A DNA stretch of 64,000 nucleotides from Solibacillus sp. FSL R7-0668 (GTDB lineage: Bacteria; Bacillota; Bacilli; Bacillales_A; Planococcaceae): contig NZ_JBBOUU010000001.1 in NCBI RefSeq assembly GCF_038006205.1, positions 1,862,001 to 1,926,000 on the forward strand, in the 5' to 3' direction. Within the stretch, counting starts at the first letter, position 1; each line of letters opens with the position of its first letter. Made by a program: the position numbers and the translations under genes. Below, in pieces: positions 44,531 to 52,693 of the stretch. The notes below the pieces were generated by a model. The model was not told where the DNA came from and did not search any database. It saw only the letters and a list, made by a program, of their open reading frames with translations.

Positions 44531-45357
44531 AAGATGTCCTTGTACGCGTGGATATTCCAGCAGCGACGTATCATTATCACATCAAGCAAATGCATCAGGC
44601 CGATTCAGATAAAGACTGGAAAAGGTTAATCTTAGAGGCGTTTAAGAAACATGAAGGTCGATATGGCTATCGTCGTATTCATGCGGAATTGAAAGGGAAA
44701 GGGTACACAATTAATCATAAAAAAGTTCAGCGTCTCATGCAGGAAATGAATTTGAAGTGTGAGAAGTTCGTCCGCAAATCACGCTATAAATCGTATAAAG
44801 GCACGGTTGGAAAAGTGGCGAAAAATCGTTTGAATCGCCGTTTCAATACCCCTTATGCCCTTCAAAAAGTGGTAACCGACGTAACAGAATTCAAATGTAC
44901 AAATGATGAAAAATTGTATTTGAGCCCAATTATGGATTTATATAACGGCGAGATTATTGGATTTAGTATGTCTAAACGACCGACACTCGATTTTGTGCTA
45001 GATTCTTTGAAACAAGCTCTTCCAATCATTCAAGAACGTGCAGAATATCGAACAACCATCCATTCCGATCAAGGTTGGCACTATCAACACAAAAAATGGG
45101 TCAAAGCATTAAAGCAGAACAAGATTTTCCAAAGCATGTCTCGTAAAGCAACATGTGCAGATAATGCGGCAATGGAGAACTTCTTTGGCTTACTCAAACA
45201 AGAAATGTATTACGGAGAAGAATTAGTTTCATATGACGTGTTAAAAAAGAAAATTGAAAAATATATTCACTACTATAACAACGAGCGTATTAAACAAAAA
45301 CTGGCCGGCATGAGTCCGATACAATATCGAACGCATGCCAGCCAATTAGCTGCATAA
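44434..45357 (+). CDS. IS150-like transposase OrfB (DDE catalytic part of OrfAB)
   Basis: Read in the -1 frame after OrfA. An HTH_21-like segment (HEGRYGYRRIHAELKGKGY) is followed by the rve integrase core with D in VVTDVTEFKC, D in IHSDQGWHYQ, and E in CADNAAMENFFGLLKQE, and then the usual YIHYYNNERIKQKL...MSPIQYR end. All three catalytic residues are present, so the IS looks intact. Independent initiation at a GTG (44548) is possible but has no clear ribosome binding site. Confidence 0.9.
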   Translation, partial: KKVEGFSRESECLPRKAQAAIAFELKTEGFRLKDVLVRVDIPAATYHYHIKQMHQADSDKDWKRLILEAFKKHEGRYGYRRIHAELKGKGYTINHKKVQRLMQEMNLKCEKFVRKSRYKSYKGTVGKVAKNRLNRRFNTPYALQKVVTDVTEFKCTNDEKLYLSPIMDLYNGEIIGFSMSKRPTLDFVLDSLKQALPIIQERAEYRTTIHSDQGWHYQHKKWVKALKQNKIFQSMSRKATCADNAAMENFFGLLKQEMYYGEELVSYDVLKKKIEKYIHYYNNERIKQKLAGMSPIQYRTHASQLAA

Positions 45358-45387
45358 TAAAAACTCTAACTTTAAGGGGTCACTACC

Positions 45388-46082
45388 ATACCGTCAGCTT
45401 CAAGTCCTTTTTTGATTTTATCCATACTGGAGCCTTCAAGGTACTCTCGGTAAATTCTTTTAACTATTTCAGCTTCCTCCGGCACAATTACTAATCGCTT
45501 ATTTTCATCTTTGGTATATCCTAAAAACCTAGAACAATTGACCATTACCTCTCCCTGTTGGTATCGGTATTGATAGCCAAGCTTAACATTCTGGCTTAAT
45601 GACTGGCTCTCTTGTTGCGCTAAGGATGCCATAATGGTAAGCATAATTTCACCTTTGGCATCCAGTGTATTGATATTTTCTTTCTCAAAATATACCGCTA
45701 CATTTTTATCTTTAAGTTTCCTGATGTATTGTAGACAGTCCAAGGTATTTCTAGCAAATCGGCTTATTGATTTGGTAATAATCATATCAATTTTCCCAGC
45801 CATGCACTCATCAATCATTCGATTAAATTCGTCGCGATTTTTTGTATTTGTGCCGCTGATGCCATCATCAGCAAAGATCCCTGCAAATTCCCACTCTGAA
45901 TTCTTCTTAATAAACTCTGTATAGTGTTCAATCTGCACTTCGTAACTACTAGCCTGCTCATCACTATCTGTAGAAACTCTGCAATAAGCAGCGACCCGAA
46001 GTTTTGGTGTTTCATCTTCTTTTCGGTTGTTGCCCACACGTTTTATTGCAGGTATAATCATTACATTTTTATTAACTGCCAT
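45388..46082 (-). pseudogene. Large serine recombinase 3, N-terminal catalytic half (split by an IS)
   Basis: The resolvase domain is intact: [16 protein letters not shown] with the nucleophile S37, [14 protein letters not shown], and the SISRFARNT motif. The recombinase domain begins and is cut at ADG by the IS. Joined to 43039-43909 over one copy of ATA, the reading frame is exactly 522 codons. The ATG at 46082 follows GAGGTG and overlaps the preceding gene by 11 nt. Confidence 0.88.
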
Positions 46083-46500
46083 CTTGCTGCACCTCACTTT
46101 CTATTAAGCTATATACATATTCCGCTTGTGTAAAAGGATTTGTATGTTTCTGAATTACTTGTCCTATGGAAAACTTCTTATAAATAGTAGGTTTATCTTC
46201 TGTCTTGGGTTCAAAGATTCTGCCTAGCTTTTTCGCTCTCTTTACCCTCTCTGCTTCTGCTTTTTCGTAGGTTTCTTTATCAATGATGGCAGGGTAATAA
46301 TCATCACCAAGATAACGTTCATTTCTTAGCATCCTTCCAGCAGTTCCATGATAAGCATCTATTCCAGCAGTCTTTGCTGCGACCGATAAGGAAAGGCCTG
46401 ATAAGTAACCCTTATATAAATCCCTAACCTTTTCAGCTTTTTCTTCATCGATAACTGCTATCCCATTCTCTATCCTATAGCCATAAGGCGTGTGCGCCAT
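46072..46500 (-). CDS. Recombinase-domain protein without catalytic domain
   Basis: A 142-residue protein covering only the region that follows the resolvase domain in large serine recombinases ([20 protein letters not shown] and [21 protein letters not shown]). It lacks the catalytic serine. It lies between two full-type recombinase genes, with 4 nt upstream and an overlap downstream. Such trios are seen in several Firmicutes prophages and integrative elements; a directionality or accessory function is inferred. Confidence 0.8.
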   Translation of the reverse strand: MAHTPYGYRIENGIAVIDEEKAEKVRDLYKGYLSGLSLSVAAKTAGIDAYHGTAGRMLRNERYLGDDYYPAIIDKETYEKAEAERVKRAKKLGRIFEPKTEDKPTIYKKFSIGQVIQKHTNPFTQAEYVYSLIESEVQQDGS

Positions 46501-46504
46501 TTTC

Positions 46505-48064
46505 TCACATCCTTTCCCTTAGTGTGATTCCACATTTCAGAACAAAACCTATCTCTACCCTTGAGTAAACGATAATTTTTTCAATATGATCATTGAAAAT
46601 TTGCTCGTTAAAAGTGTTTATCATTTCAGCCTTATTTGTAAACTTTATTAAGCGGCTGACTTCCTGCACCTTTGATAATTCTCCATTTAAAGCATGAATT
46701 AAAGCTTCTTTTTGCCCCATATAATTATCTGCTTCCATTTGCAGTTCATTGTTTTCTCTATTAAAAAGGGCAGGTTCTAGATAACCCTTTGCCATCAGCT
46801 TTACAAGCAGTTCTCTCTGTTCTGCATTTTTTTCAATTTGCTTCTCTAATTCCTGAATTCTTGAAAGGTTATCTGAGTTGCTCATTCCACGCAAAGCATC
46901 TAATAGTGGTTGTAGAATAAGTTTTCTACCGAAAATCAGCTTGTTCATCATAGTAACAAATGCCTTCTTTATATCCTCATCTCGAATAAACTGCATTGAA
47001 CATTCTGTTATCTGCTTTAAGTGTTTACTACAACACCAGGCTACATATTTTCTTGTGCCCGATGAATGAATTCGTCTTTTAAAGGTGCTACCACATTCCG
47101 AGCAAATAATTTTTCCGGAGAAAGAATACCGGTTTTGGTACTTATCATTACGCTTTTCTATTCCCTTTTCTTTTGCCCTTTGATTTAAGGCAGCCTCTAC
47201 TGCTTCAAACACTTCATGGCTGATAATTGCCTCATGGTGATTTTCTATTAAATATCTGTTTTTCTCACCATAATTGGTGCGCTTATTAAAACGGGAATCT
47301 GTATAGGTTTTTTGCAGTATAACATCCCCGGTATATTTCTCATTTTTTAGAATTCCTCGAATTGTTGTAGCAGTCCAACGACCACCTCTTTTGGAGGGGA
47401 TACCCTTTTGATTAAGATCATCTGCTATTTTCTGTGTACCCTTGCCCGATAATACTTCTGCGAAAATATTCTTTACAATTTTAGCTTGCTCAGGGTTTAC
47501 CACCATTTGACCATCAATGTTGTCATAGCCATATGGTGGGTAAGAAATCTTAAAAGTTCCGTTCTGAAATCTCCTTTGAATTGCCCACTTGTTATTTTCC
47601 GAAATGGAGATTGACTCACTTTCTGCAAGCCCGCTTAATATAGAAAGCATCAATTCACTTTCCATTGATTGGGTATTAATATTTTCTTTCTCGAAATAGA
47701 TATAAATCCCAAGGTCCAACAGTTTACGAACCATCTCCAAACAATCCGTAGTGTTTCTTGCAAACCTACTAATGGACTTTGTAATAATTAAGTCAATCTT
47801 CTTGTTTTCACAATCTGATAGCATTCTGAGAAGTTCCGTTCGGTTTTCTTTTTTGGTACCACTAATTCCCTCATCATAATACAATCCAACATACTCCCAT
47901 TCTGGGTTTGCCTTTATGTAAGTCTCATAATGGGATTTTTGTGCTTGTAGACTTACTAACTGCTCATCACTACCCGTAGAAACACGACAGTATGCGGCTA
48001 CTCGTAGTTTAGGTTTGATAATCGATGCAACCTTATTTCCTTCTATTTTCGTTATCTTTTTCAT
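46505..48064 (-). CDS. Large serine recombinase 1
   Basis: A 519-residue site-specific recombinase, intact. The resolvase domain has [16 protein letters not shown] (nucleophile S29), DEGISGTKKENR and SISRFARNT. The recombinase domain has GTFKISYPPYGYDNIDGQMV and ILKNEKYTGDVILQKTY. A zinc ribbon follows (IICSECGSTFKRR, CCSKH), then a coiled coil. GAAGGAGG precedes the ATG at 48064. As the only intact member of the trio it may still support integration, depending on whether the partner is essential. Confidence 0.93.
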   Translation of the reverse strand: MKKITKIEGNKVASIIKPKLRVAAYCRVSTGSDEQLVSLQAQKSHYETYIKANPEWEYVGLYYDEGISGTKKENRTELLRMLSDCENKKIDLIITKSISRFARNTTDCLEMVRKLLDLGIYIYFEKENINTQSMESELMLSILSGLAESESISISENNKWAIQRRFQNGTFKISYPPYGYDNIDGQMVVNPEQAKIVKNIFAEVLSGKGTQKIADDLNQKGIPSKRGGRWTATTIRGILKNEKYTGDVILQKTYTDSRFNKRTNYGEKNRYLIENHHEAIISHEVFEAVEAALNQRAKEKGIEKRNDKYQNRYSFSGKIICSECGSTFKRRIHSSGTRKYVAWCCSKHLKQITECSMQFIRDEDIKKAFVTMMNKLIFGRKLILQPLLDALRGMSNSDNLSRIQELEKQIEKNAEQRELLVKLMAKGYLEPALFNRENNELQMEADNYMGQKEALIHALNGELSKVQEVSRLIKFTNKAEMINTFNEQIFNDHIEKIIVYSRVEIGFVLKCGITLRERM

Positions 48065-48125
48065 CGCCTCACCTCCTTCTTGGTATGTCACATATTACCT
48101 CTGAAACCCTTATATATCAACGACT

Positions 48126-48362
48126 TCATGGCATTATCTCTGCTAAAAAAGGAGAGAAAGTTTGGCGGTTGAGTGCGTCTATCTTGTTGAATTCTGCCTC
48201 CGTTATTAAACCTTTTTGAAGCATCTTTCTAAGTAATTTCTCTGCTTGAATATAATCAAACTCACGCTTTAGCTGCTCCTGTGACATTTTCTTTAATTCG
48301 ATACTTTTATCTATAACCCCATCTGAAATCTTCATAACCTTTTTATCCTCATGCTGATTCAT
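48126..48362 (-). CDS. SHOCT-like small protein
   Basis: A 78-residue protein whose C-terminus (QAEKLLRKMLQKGLITEAEF, then NKIDALNRQTFSPFLAEIMP) resembles the SHOCT/C-terminal oligomerisation motif found in small genes preceding recombinases on Firmicutes elements. TAGGAGG precedes the ATG. It is 61 nt upstream of the recombinase trio and probably belongs to the same operon. Confidence 0.7.
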   Translation of the reverse strand: MNQHEDKKVMKISDGVIDKSIELKKMSQEQLKREFDYIQAEKLLRKMLQKGLITEAEFNKIDALNRQTFSPFLAEIMP

Positions 48363-48441
48363 GTAGAATCACCTCCTACCTAATAGCCGCGGGAACAGGT
48401 CGAAGTTGAGGATTTGTAAAAATAAAATAAAATCAGAGCAT

Positions 48442-48477
48442 AAAAAAAGAGCCTGCAAGGGAATAACCCCCACAGGC
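48442..48477 (-). terminator. Rho-independent terminator of the prophage late operon
   Basis: On the minus strand, AGCCTG pairs with CAGGCT around a loop containing GGGGGTTATTCCC, followed by T7. It separates the lysis genes from the recombinase module. Confidence 0.8.
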
Positions 48478-48557
48478 TATATACATCTAATAGTTAACAT
48501 TTTTAGGGAAACTCTGTAAAGCTAAAGCATAATTGCTTATTTACTCGCTCCCCTTGA

Positions 48558-49259
48558 TTAATCATACTTAATAAATGCATCCGTAAAGCCTGCCTTTTTA
48601 GCTTTGGCAAGCTGTGCCTCAGCATTTGCTTTGTCCGAATATGCACCGATCTGCACGCGGTAATATTTCTTTTTCACCGGCTCTGCTGGTTTATTTTCAG
48701 CACTTAATAACTTCTTCACATCTGCTCGAAAGGTATTCATACTCTTACCATGTTTAGGAAACCAGTGCATCACATCCGCATGGTTACTAGCAATGCCTTG
48801 TTTATAACCTTCGCTGTGACAGATAATATCTTTCTCACTAAGCCCATAGAGTTTACAAAGATATACACAAAGCTCTACAGCTTCCTTATAAACGGCAGAA
48901 AAATACGAGGCATCAGTTAGACCGTCCTCGCAGATTTCAAATCCAATATGAGTATTGTTCGCCGTTCCGCCAGCATGCCAACCTCGGTGATTCCAAGGCA
49001 ATGTTTGAAAGGTAGCAATAGAGCCATCTGCTAATTTACCAATAAAGGCATGAACACAAACTTGACGCCCCCCAGGTTTATCTTGATTCCAATGGTTGTT
49101 GTACTGGTTCTTTCCTAACAAACCGTCATCTGGACCAACATATCGCTTAAGCAACGGGTTGTTGGCCCCAGTCGAGTGAACCATGATACCCTTCGGTTTT
49201 ATTGTTTTACCTGCTTTATAGCAGGCATTGTTCGTAAGTATTAGTTTGCGTAACTTCAT
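48558..49259 (-). CDS. N-acetylmuramoyl-L-alanine amidase endolysin with SPOR domain
   Basis: A 233-residue lysin. The amidase_2 domain carries the zinc ligands in GIMVHSTGAN, the HTHIGFEICE strand (near residue 114) and ADVMHWFPKHG (near residue 170). The C-terminus (YYRVQIGAYSDKANAEAQLAK) is a SPOR-like peptidoglycan-binding domain. The ATG at 49259 follows AGAGGTG. It lies directly after the holin gene, the standard phage lysis order. Confidence 0.92.
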   Translation of the reverse strand: MKLRKLILTNNACYKAGKTIKPKGIMVHSTGANNPLLKRYVGPDDGLLGKNQYNNHWNQDKPGGRQVCVHAFIGKLADGSIATFQTLPWNHRGWHAGGTANNTHIGFEICEDGLTDASYFSAVYKEAVELCVYLCKLYGLSEKDIICHSEGYKQGIASNHADVMHWFPKHGKSMNTFRADVKKLLSAENKPAEPVKKKYYRVQIGAYSDKANAEAQLAKAKKAGFTDAFIKYD

Positions 49260-49290
49260 TAAAATCACCTCTAATCAAATATTAATTCAA

Positions 49291-49731
49291 TCATCTTCCA
49301 TCACCAGGCTTAGGCGGTTCCTTATCACGTCCATGTAGTTGCTGTAGAACCGATTTTAGGTTTTCTGGGATAGGCAGTCCAATATGCCCAGCATTCTCCA
49401 AAATGGATACTCCTTCATTACTTAGGTAGAAAAAGATTACTGCAGTTCGTAAAATGCCACTATTTTCTCCAATACTAACCAAAATTTGTGTATCGATAAT
49501 ATGAGCGATTCCTACCATTATAAAGATGAGCACCTTTTTGAAAATTCCCTTAGCACCGATTTCGCTACACAGTTTTTTATTCGCAATTGCACAAAGGACA
49601 CCTGTCAGATAATCGATGACCACGAAGGCTACCAGTGCATAAAGAAATCCATCATAACCGCCGAGAAACCATCCGAAAAATCCACCGGCAGCGGCAAAAG
49701 TCAGCTGTATCCAATTCCAAATCTCTTTCAT
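49291..49731 (-). CDS. Phage holin (toxin-secretion/lysis holin family)
   Basis: A 146-residue membrane protein with three or four hydrophobic helices (FAAAGGFFGWFLGGYDGFLYALVAFVVIDYLTG, then LIFIMVGIAHIID and TAVIFFYLSNEGVSILENAG). The DYLTGVL and NEGVSILEN motifs are typical of the Holin_4 family. A charged, Pro-rich C-terminus follows. GGAGG lies upstream of the ATG at 49731. It forms pores in the membrane for the amidase encoded next. Confidence 0.9.
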   Translation of the reverse strand: MKEIWNWIQLTFAAAGGFFGWFLGGYDGFLYALVAFVVIDYLTGVLCAIANKKLCSEIGAKGIFKKVLIFIMVGIAHIIDTQILVSIGENSGILRTAVIFFYLSNEGVSILENAGHIGLPIPENLKSVLQQLHGRDKEPPKPGDGR

Positions 49732-49806
49732 TAAAAACACCTCCGTTTCGAGTATTTGTATATAGAAAAGCACCCCTGCAAATTGCAAGAGCGCTGAATT
49801 TTATCT

Positions 49807-52161
49807 TTATATTATTTGAATTAGGTCATGAATTTGTTGCATTACATCTGCCCTTGGTCTTCCTGTACCAATAGGTAGCCATGTGACAGGTGGTATATCG
49901 AATGCCTGGGAGGAATCAAAACTATTAACCATTATAATAATCGCATCAATAGCTTTGCGTATTTCAACGATATGAAATGGCCAATTCTTAACAGCTGTCT
50001 TTCCTGCGATGATATCCTCTTTCCAAGTTGCAGGGGACAGATTGTAATAGCTACGAATCCTGTTTATAGCAGTTCGAAGCGTCTGAATATGTGCTGCCTT
50101 TACATGCGTCACATTTGGAGTGATGATTTCAAAAGGTAATGCCAATATCGTAAAAGTACGAACAACTTCTATACTTGCTGATTCGATATCACTGTCAAGA
50201 CAACGGAAGGTAACCGTATGATTACCTGCAGAAAGCGGTTCAGCTTGGTAAATTGTCTTGACCCCATTACCAAGATAGCCGCTTACAGAAAACCGCTCAG
50301 GATTGTCTACGCTGTTTTGCCATGAACCAGAGTCAATCCTTACCTCCACTATTTGTGATTGTCCATCCGGTTCAATTCCTGTTGTGATCATAAAACGTGG
50401 TGTAGCATTATAAGTAAAATTGCCAGACATTGGACAGTCCACTACTGGTGATGCAGGTGGGCTGTTTTTCTTTACCATGTTGCTAACTACAAAGGCAGAA
50501 ACTGCATCAAGTGCATCTGTGACGCTGATTCGATAACGAGTATATCTACCGGCAACCTGTGAGGCATTTACCTGAAGAGTGCCTGAAGTCGCATTGGAAA
50601 TAACTGTCGTCAGTGCTTCATAAGCAGACCAATTTAGTCCATCTATCGAAGTGGCCTGTTGAATAACATATTGCTTGATGGAGCTGGTTCCAGGTACCGT
50701 TCCACTCCACGAAAGGTTTATTGTATTTACTTCATAGATAGGAGGGTTTGCGGTAAAAGAAGTCGGCGGTATTGGTAGTATGTTTTTACGAACAGTATTA
50801 CTGGTAATAGTCCAGCCTGAGTAAAAATTCTCTCCAGCTGTACCACGGGTTCTTATTCGGAACCGACGATAATGACCACGTGTAGCAGGTGGACTGACAT
50901 TTAAAATACTGCTTGTTGCAGAAGTATTGACTATCGCCAATGCCAACCAAGCACCCCAATTGCTATTATCTGGCGAATCACTATATTGTATTTCGTAGGA
51001 AGTGATGGGATTACCTGCGCCACCAGCTGCTCCACTCCACGAAAGAGTAACGTTTCCTTCAGATAATGTTGCACTTACCGTGCAGGCAGTCGGTGCTGCA
51101 CAGGCAGTGATGTTGCAATAAATGCTATTACTGATTTTCTCTATTGAGTAAACATCAAATGTGTCAATTGTCCAAATACCAAATTGTGTATATGTTCCTG
51201 GGGTCCTCGATACAATTGGATTATAGCTACCACCGCTTGCTGCCAATGTCAACATGGTCAACACATTCCACGCACTCCATGTGCTGTTATCCGTGGATGT
51301 GCGACTGGCAATTTGATACCCCTTAATTGGACTGGTACCGCTAGACGCTCCGCTCCAAGTAAGTGTGATAGTCTCATTACTATATGCCGCAGGGGAGGCA
51401 ACAGCAGTCGTTGCTGGCTTTGGTACCGTATTCCTGCGGACGCTGTTTGTGGATACTTTCCAGCTAGAGTAATAACTAGCTCCTGCTGTACCACGGGTTC
51501 GTACACGAAATCTTCGGTAATTACCTCGCGTTGAGGGCGGTGCTACTGATACACTGCCACTTGATGCTGTGGTGGTCACAGTTGTCAGAGCAGTCCATGC
51601 TCCCCATGTGATGTTATCGGCAGAATCACTATATTGAATCTCATAACTAGAAATCGTATTATTGATGCCCCCAGAAGCACCACTCCAAGAAAGAGTCACA
51701 TCCCCTTCCGCAAGTGTCGGGGAAACCGTACAAGATGTCGGTGCTCCACATGCTGTAGTAAGCAATGGAGAGCTTAATACCGTATAACTCGAATTGGTAA
51801 TTACACCAGAGGATAATGGCAATCGCCCATCAGATACCACTTTGAATGTGACTAGCTGGGTTGCATTACCTGTAGTAGAAGCACAGGTCACCGAAACATA
51901 CCTGAGTCTTGGTGTAGTTCCATCCCAGTTATCCCCGTCCGCCGCTTTGATTCGCACCTGCGAAGAAGATCCATTTACAGTCATTGTACAAAGCAATGCA
52001 TAACCATTATGGATGAAGGAACCTGAAGAACCCAATGCAGCGGATATGGTAAAGTTGTATGTCATCTGGCTATTATTAGGTCGGCTTTTAGTATAAGTAA
52101 TCGTGTAATAAACGGTCGGGCTGGAACCCGCCTGCAGAGTGATGCCGTTAATATCCGCCAC
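49807..52161 (-). CDS. Tail fibre / baseplate protein with fibronectin-type repeats
   Basis: A 784-residue protein starting at GTG (52161) with AGGAGG upstream. After an N-terminal beta domain come four Fn3-like units of about 105 residues in an A-B-A-B order. A units share YEIQYSDSxDN and RRFRxRTRGTAG; B units share a STDxSTWSA or SIDGLNWSA motif. WSGA or WSGT precedes each. The C-terminus (THVKAAHIQTLRTAINRIRS, later HIVEIRKAIDAII) is found at the end of other prophage fibre proteins. Likely host-surface contact. Confidence 0.8.
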   Translation of the reverse strand: MADINGITLQAGSSPTVYYTITYTKSRPNNSQMTYNFTISAALGSSGSFIHNGYALLCTMTVNGSSSQVRIKAADGDNWDGTTPRLRYVSVTCASTTGNATQLVTFKVVSDGRLPLSSGVITNSSYTVLSSPLLTTACGAPTSCTVSPTLAEGDVTLSWSGASGGINNTISSYEIQYSDSADNITWGAWTALTTVTTTASSGSVSVAPPSTRGNYRRFRVRTRGTAGASYYSSWKVSTNSVRRNTVPKPATTAVASPAAYSNETITLTWSGASSGTSPIKGYQIASRTSTDNSTWSAWNVLTMLTLAASGGSYNPIVSRTPGTYTQFGIWTIDTFDVYSIEKISNSIYCNITACAAPTACTVSATLSEGNVTLSWSGAAGGAGNPITSYEIQYSDSPDNSNWGAWLALAIVNTSATSSILNVSPPATRGHYRRFRIRTRGTAGENFYSGWTITSNTVRKNILPIPPTSFTANPPIYEVNTINLSWSGTVPGTSSIKQYVIQQATSIDGLNWSAYEALTTVISNATSGTLQVNASQVAGRYTRYRISVTDALDAVSAFVVSNMVKKNSPPASPVVDCPMSGNFTYNATPRFMITTGIEPDGQSQIVEVRIDSGSWQNSVDNPERFSVSGYLGNGVKTIYQAEPLSAGNHTVTFRCLDSDIESASIEVVRTFTILALPFEIITPNVTHVKAAHIQTLRTAINRIRSYYNLSPATWKEDIIAGKTAVKNWPFHIVEIRKAIDAIIIMVNSFDSSQAFDIPPVTWLPIGTGRPRADVMQQIHDLIQII

Positions 52162-52174
52162 TTATATTCACCTC

Positions 52175-52678
52175 CTATTCATAAACCGCAGAAACTAGCG
52201 AGTTTACCAACCCGCAAAGACTAGTATTCAACCGAGTAGCAATAATGTTATTTGCTGAAATCGATGTAGCAGCTGAAGGTATTAGAACATCAGCAATACC
52301 TAGTTCATAGACATCGCTTGTTCTTGTCAACTCCGGAGCTATGGGCGATGCCGTTGGAGTACCAGTAACAATGGCGAGCTGAATGCTTCTCGTAATTTGA
52401 CTTAAACGAACCACAACCCTGTCTATGCGAGGATTGCTCCCATCTGCTGTAGCAAGGGGTTTATTTAAAACATCCGTATTTTCATATCTATAACCATTAA
52501 TCCATGCACTGCCCGGTGCTATGGTTACTGCTAATCCAATCCCAGGAGATACCAGTAAGTTTGTTGGTGTCGCATAAAACACACCATTCGAGACAAGGCT
52601 TCCAAAGTATGCAGCGAAGTCCGTTGCATCATAGACTCTATCACCATCGGATGAATTGAAAAATCCGCTTTTTTCCAT
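52175..52678 (-). CDS. Phage structural protein (baseplate/tail fibre type)
   Basis: A 167-residue protein beginning EKSGFFNSSDGDRVYDATDFAAYFGS, a start common in Firmicutes siphophage proteins encoded just after the tail endopeptidase or Gp37-like gene. The middle (IAPGSAWINGYRYEN, PRIDRVVVRLS) is beta-rich. No catalytic motif. I chose the ATG at 52678, with GGAGGAG upstream. Confidence 0.75.
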   Translation of the reverse strand: MEKSGFFNSSDGDRVYDATDFAAYFGSLVSNGVFYATPTNLLVSPGIGLAVTIAPGSAWINGYRYENTDVLNKPLATADGSNPRIDRVVVRLSQITRSIQLAIVTGTPTASPIAPELTRTSDVYELGIADVLIPSAATSISANNIIATRLNTSLCGLVNSLVSAVYE

Positions 52679-52693
52679 CAATCACTCCTCCTT

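Larger units (their letters stand above)
43910..45390. mobile_element. IS3-family (IS150-like) insertion sequence with 3-bp target duplication
   Basis: The IS itself spans 43913-45387 (1475 bp). The ends GGTGCTGCACCCC and (complement) GGTAGTGACCCC are imperfect inverted repeats, and a further AAAGTTAGAGTT is shared just inside both. ATA flanks both sides (43910-43912 and 45388-45390). It carries orfA and orfB with a -1 frameshift signal, and interrupts a serine recombinase gene. It is transcribed opposite to the prophage genes. Confidence 0.88.
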
